The position numbers and the translations under genes are program-made. Positions 32,156-35,050 of a stretch of DNA of 35,050 nucleotides are shown here, piece after piece. Below the pieces are notes generated by a model, which made no database searches, was not told the origin of the DNA, and was given only the letters and a program-made list of their open reading frames with translations. Every line of letters begins with the position of its first letter. Positions within the stretch are counted from its first letter, which is position 1. Origin of the DNA: Frigoribacterium sp. VKM Ac-2836 (GTDB lineage Bacteria > Actinomycetota > Actinomycetes > Actinomycetales > Microbacteriaceae); contig NZ_JABRPK010000007.1 in assembly GCF_013248995.1 (NCBI RefSeq), forward strand, positions 1 through 35,050, read 5' to 3'.

Positions 32156-33391
32156 TCAGAAGAGGGTGTCGCCGATGTAGCCGCTGCTGGTGCAGCCGGG
32201 CGGCATGGCGAACACTGCCGACCCGACCGGGGTGATCCACTCGTTCAGCAGGTCCAGGTCGCTCAGGCGTTGTTGCAGGGGGACGAACTGGGTGGTGACG
32301 TCGGCTTGGTAGGACACGAACAGCAGCCCCGAGTTCGACACCGACGACCCCGGGGTGGGGGCGTCGTCGTAGTTGTAGGCGCGGCGGAAGATGCGCTCGT
32401 CGGGGTTGTCCGACCGGGCCCGGCGCATGTGGGAGAACTCCGGGATCACCGGGAACCCGATCGGGGTCTTCGCCTCGAAGTCCGCCTCGTCGTGCTCGTT
32501 CACCCCGGTCAGCGGCGCCCCGTTCGACAAGGTCCGGCCGACGGATTGCTCGCGGCCTGACCGGTCGAGCTTGTCCCACTTGTCGAGGTCCATCGAGATG
32601 CGGCGGAGCACGAACCCGGTGCCGCCTGCCATCCAGGCTTGACCGGTGTTTCGCCAGACGAGCTGATCGAAGTCCGTCGTGCCGGGTTCGAGGTTGACGG
32701 TCCCGTCGACTTGGCCGAAGAGGTTCCGCATGGTGGTGCCCTTCAGCTCTGACCCGGAGGCACGCCGGAACCCGGTCTGGGTCCAGCGGAGGGTGGCGAA
32801 GGAGCGGGTGTCCTTCAGCAGCATCCGGGCGGCGTGGGCGACGGTCATCGGGTCGTCCGCGGCGATGTGCATCAGCAGGTCGCCGTCGCCGTAGGCCGGG
32901 TCGAGCCGGTCGACACTGAACGCCGGCAGCGGCCCCAGCCACGACGGAACCGCCCCCGCACCGGCAGCCCTGGTGACGAGGCCGGGCCCGAACCCGAACG
33001 TCACCGTCAGGCGTGCGGGGACGTAGGCCAGCTCGGGTTCGCTGTCGGCGAGGGCTGCGTCTCCCTGGCTGAGGCGGGCGGCGTCGTCGGTGAGGACCTG
33101 CATCATCCGCCGCAGGGCCGCCGCATCCGTTCCCGGGAGCAGGTCAAGGGCGTAGTAGACGGCGTGGGCTTGGGGGGCTGTGTTGATGCCGGCTTGGTGG
33201 GTGCCGTAGAACGGGATTGTCTTGGCACCGGAGAGCTTCGCGTCGGCCGTCTCGGCGGTCGAGGTGGTGCCTCGGGCTGTGTAGCTGAGGCCGATGGCGC
33301 CGGCGGCGCCGAGGCCGGCGGCCGCCCCTCCGAAGAGGAGGTGCCGCCGGCTGACACCGCGAGGAGTGTTTTCAGGGGTGGGGTCGGTCAT
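32156..33391 (-). CDS. Tat-exported DyP-type heme peroxidase (EfeB-like)
   Basis: 411 residues. SRRHLLFGGAAAGLGAAGAIGLS is a twin-arginine signal, so the enzyme is exported folded with heme. The DyP fold shows NLFGQVDGTVN with the G-x-x-D-G motif (catalytic Asp229) and EFSHMRRARS with the proximal heme ligand His321. RIFRRAYNYDD carries a likely distal Arg. EfeB proteins use peroxide and take part in ferrous iron or heme iron uptake, though no EfeU or EfeO gene is seen here. Its ATG overlaps the stop of the copper chaperone by one base (TAATG), showing tight coupling. The pairing with copper proteins is less usual. Confidence 0.93.
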   Translation of the reverse strand: MTDPTPENTPRGVSRRHLLFGGAAAGLGAAGAIGLSYTARGTTSTAETADAKLSGAKTIPFYGTHQAGINTAPQAHAVYYALDLLPGTDAAALRRMMQVLTDDAARLSQGDAALADSEPELAYVPARLTVTFGFGPGLVTRAAGAGAVPSWLGPLPAFSVDRLDPAYGDGDLLMHIAADDPMTVAHAARMLLKDTRSFATLRWTQTGFRRASGSELKGTTMRNLFGQVDGTVNLEPGTTDFDQLVWRNTGQAWMAGGTGFVLRRISMDLDKWDKLDRSGREQSVGRTLSNGAPLTGVNEHDEADFEAKTPIGFPVIPEFSHMRRARSDNPDERIFRRAYNYDDAPTPGSSVSNSGLLFVSYQADVTTQFVPLQQRLSDLDLLNEWITPVGSAVFAMPPGCTSSGYIGDTLF

Positions 33392-33924
33392 TACTCGCCC
33401 ATGTCCATCTCGGACATTTCGTCGCCCTCGTAGGTCTCGTTCGCACCCGAGTAGTCCTTCGCCGGAGCGGTGAACTCGTACGTCGACCCGTCGGTGAGGG
33501 TCAGGGTGAAGCCGACTTCGTCACCGGCGGCGACGGGCGCGTCGAGGCCCAGCATCATCAGGTGGTTGGCGCCGGGGCTGAGCTCGTAGGAGCCGCCAGC
33601 GGGGATGACGAACCCGCCCTTTTTCTCCTGCATCACCATCTCACCGGCGTCGTTCGCGACGGTCTCGTGCAGCTCCATCATCGGGGAGGCGTCGGACTCG
33701 GCCTTGACGATGGTGACGTCCTGGTTGGAGTCGTTCTCGAGCGTCCCGAAGGCTGCGGACATGCCACGGTCGGCGGCCTTGACCCAGGCGTCGTCGATCG
33801 ACAGCGATGCCGCTTCGGTGCTGGTGTCGGCTTCGGCGGTGTCCTGGCTGGCGGCGCTGCACCCGGTGAGGGCGAGCAGGAGGACGGCGGAAGCGGCGAG
33901 GCCGGTGGTGGTGAGGGTGCGCAT
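33391..33924 (-). CDS. PCuAC-type copper chaperone lipoprotein
   Basis: 177 residues. The signal ends in lipobox LTGC (Cys22). The PCuA(C) cupredoxin-like domain includes IDDAWVKAADRGMSAAFGTLEN, then MELHETVANDAGEMVMQ and PGANHLMMLGL. His86, Met96/Met98, His121 and Met123 match the H-M-x-M copper(I) site of this family. The acidic, Met-containing tail EGDEMSEMDMGE may add copper ligands. These proteins deliver Cu(I) to the CuA site of cytochrome oxidase or buffer copper outside the membrane. AAGGATCACC precedes the ATG at 33924. Confidence 0.92.
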   Translation of the reverse strand: MRTLTTTGLAASAVLLLALTGCSAASQDTAEADTSTEAASLSIDDAWVKAADRGMSAAFGTLENDSNQDVTIVKAESDASPMMELHETVANDAGEMVMQEKKGGFVIPAGGSYELSPGANHLMMLGLDAPVAAGDEVGFTLTLTDGSTYEFTAPAKDYSGANETYEGDEMSEMDMGE

Positions 33925-33965
33925 GGTGATCCTTTTCTGTAGGTGATGGTGGTGGGTCGGGGAAG

Positions 33966-34565
33966 TCATGAGGTGCGGCGGCTGCGGAACCAGAGGACGC
34001 CGCCGAAGACGGCGAGCCCGGCGACGGCTCCGAGGAGCCCGATCACGACGGTGGAGGACACCGTGCTGGGCGTCGCCGTCGCACCGGTCGCGGTGTCTTC
34101 GTCAGGACCGGCCGCAGCGGGGTCGGCAGTCGCCTCAGCGTCTGTGCTGGTGTCGGTGGTGAGGGTGGCGGTGCCGACGGCGAAGTCGTAGACACCGGAG
34201 ATCGGGTGGCCGTCGCTCGATACGACCCGCCACCGCACCTGGTAGATCCCGTCGGGCATGCCGGGCTTGATTGCCTGGGTGGCGTTGGGGCCGTCGAGGG
34301 CGACGGGGCCGTCGGCCCAGTCTTTGTCGGTGTCGTCCATCACGAGCACGACGGCGCCGACTTCGATGAGGGAGTCGGTGTAGACCATCGACACCTCCGC
34401 CGGCGCGGTGTCGACGTGACCGTCCTCGCTGGGGGAGGTCGAGATGATCTGATCGTGCGCCTGCACAGGCGTCGCGACACCGACTGCCGCGCCGATGGCG
34501 AGGAGGACCGCGGCGAACACGGCACCGGCGGTCCGGGTGAGGGTGGGGGAGGTGGTGAGGGTCAC
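33966..34565 (-). CDS. CopC-domain copper-binding membrane protein
   Basis: 199 residues from GTG 34565, overlapping the upstream stop as GTGA. The signal peptide is cleaved before AHDQIISTSPSEDG, which leaves the copper-binding His near the mature N terminus as in CopC. VSMVYTDSLIE, IYQVRWRVVSSDGHPISGVYDFAVG complete the beta barrel, with a second His in the DGHP motif. An Ala/Thr/Asp-rich linker leads to a C-terminal helix (VVIGLLGAVAGLAVFGGVLWF) that anchors it to the membrane. Works with the CtaG/CopD-like protein encoded just upstream. Confidence 0.92.
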   Translation of the reverse strand: MTLTTSPTLTRTAGAVFAAVLLAIGAAVGVATPVQAHDQIISTSPSEDGHVDTAPAEVSMVYTDSLIEVGAVVLVMDDTDKDWADGPVALDGPNATQAIKPGMPDGIYQVRWRVVSSDGHPISGVYDFAVGTATLTTDTSTDAEATADPAAAGPDEDTATGATATPSTVSSTVVIGLLGAVAGLAVFGGVLWFRSRRTS

Positions 34566-35050
34566 GACTCTTTCCGGGGGGTGTCGGTGCCGTTCAGGCG
34601 GGCGAGCTGGTCGTTGTAGGCGCGCAGGGTCGCGTCGTCGTCGCGGTCGGCCTTGCGGTCGTACCGTTTCGCGGCGCGCTCCTCAGACCTCGACCACTGG
34701 CGGACGACCATCAGGGCGACGAGGACGACGGGCAGTTCGCCGGTGCCCCAGGCGATGCCGCCGCCGGTGACCTGGTCGGCGAGGAGGGCGGTGTCGTTGG
34801 TGGCGTCGAGGGCGTGCCACCAGTCGAGGGCGAGGACTTCGGTACCGGACATGATCGCCAGGCCGAAGAAGGCGTGGAACGCCATCGTGGCCAGCAGGAT
34901 GATCAGCCGCATCGGGTACGGGGGCCGCTTCGGACCGGGGTCGATGCCGATGAGGACGAAGAAGAACAGGTAACCGCTGATCAAGAAGTGCACCGTCATC
35001 AGCAGGTGCCCCTGGTGGGTCTCGAGCGACCACCGGAACCAGCCGGTGTA
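34562..35050 (-). CDS. CtaG-type cytochrome c oxidase assembly protein (5' partial)
   Basis: The last 162 residues are visible; the gene continues past the right edge. HQGHLLMTVHFLISGYLFFFVLIGIDP, RLIILLATMAFHAFFGLAIMSG and the WGTGELPVVLVALMVVRQW helix match the caa3_CtaG family, often fused to CopD in actinobacteria. His residues within the helices (TVHF, AFHAFFG) are typical. The tail (RAAKRYDRKADRDDDATLRAYNDQLARLN) is cytoplasmic and charged. Probable role: copper delivery for cytochrome oxidase. Whether the missing part contains CopD cannot be seen. Confidence 0.88.
   Translation of the reverse strand, partial: YTGWFRWSLETHQGHLLMTVHFLISGYLFFFVLIGIDPGPKRPPYPMRLIILLATMAFHAFFGLAIMSGTEVLALDWWHALDATNDTALLADQVTGGGIAWGTGELPVVLVALMVVRQWSRSEERAAKRYDRKADRDDDATLRAYNDQLARLNGTDTPRKES

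Noticed and set aside
32106-32942. N-terminal extension of the PepSY frame upstream of 32105
   Set aside because: It runs in another frame through the DyP peroxidase gene and is Arg/Pro/His-rich. The ATG at 32105 begins directly before a family-typical start.

Overview
The window comes from a high-GC actinobacterium, most likely of the family Microbacteriaceae. The family-level call rests on codon bias, the gene content and many apparently leaderless genes in which a TANNNT box lies six bases before the start codon. I cannot name the genus from sequence alone. No rRNA, tRNA or CRISPR array was seen.

Positions 1-16260 look like ordinary chromosome. They hold a type II NADH dehydrogenase divergent from a MarR regulator with a shared 27-bp palindrome, small conserved-looking proteins, a TetR regulator with its own palindrome followed by a 14-helix MFS exporter, an acetyltransferase, a lipoprotein, a secreted beta-helix protein paired with a GH16 beta-1,3-glucanase, a Tat-type lipoprotein of the intradiol dioxygenase fold, and a response regulator with an ABC exporter. 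The histidine kinase of that last locus has lost its 5' half. The 9-mer AGGAGGCGC is frequent in this part and almost absent afterwards.

Positions 16261-30153 are accessory. After a gene-poor stretch lies a broken small serine recombinase, then a run of short genes in both orientations, mostly small membrane proteins and unknown proteins. They are separated by twelve copies of a roughly 22-bp motif with core CCGATAGGGGATCG. All copies point the same way whatever the direction of the neighbouring genes. The motif supplies stop codons to genes on both sides at fixed offsets, and many intervening genes carry their own leaderless promoter. This resembles an array of mobile gene cassettes with a recombination or insertion site at each boundary, and it is the main discovery candidate. 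The largest segment holds a complete sugar locus on the minus strand: a LacI repressor, an ABC importer (binding protein and two permeases), a GH172 (DUF2961) enzyme and a PfkB kinase. Together they suggest uptake and breakdown of an alpha-fructofuranoside or a related furanoside.

Positions 30616-35050 hold a minus-strand operon entering from the right edge: a CtaG-like membrane protein (partial), CopC, a PCuAC-type copper chaperone, a Tat-exported DyP peroxidase and a PepSY-domain membrane protein, closed by a hairpin. It points to extracytoplasmic copper and heme or iron handling.
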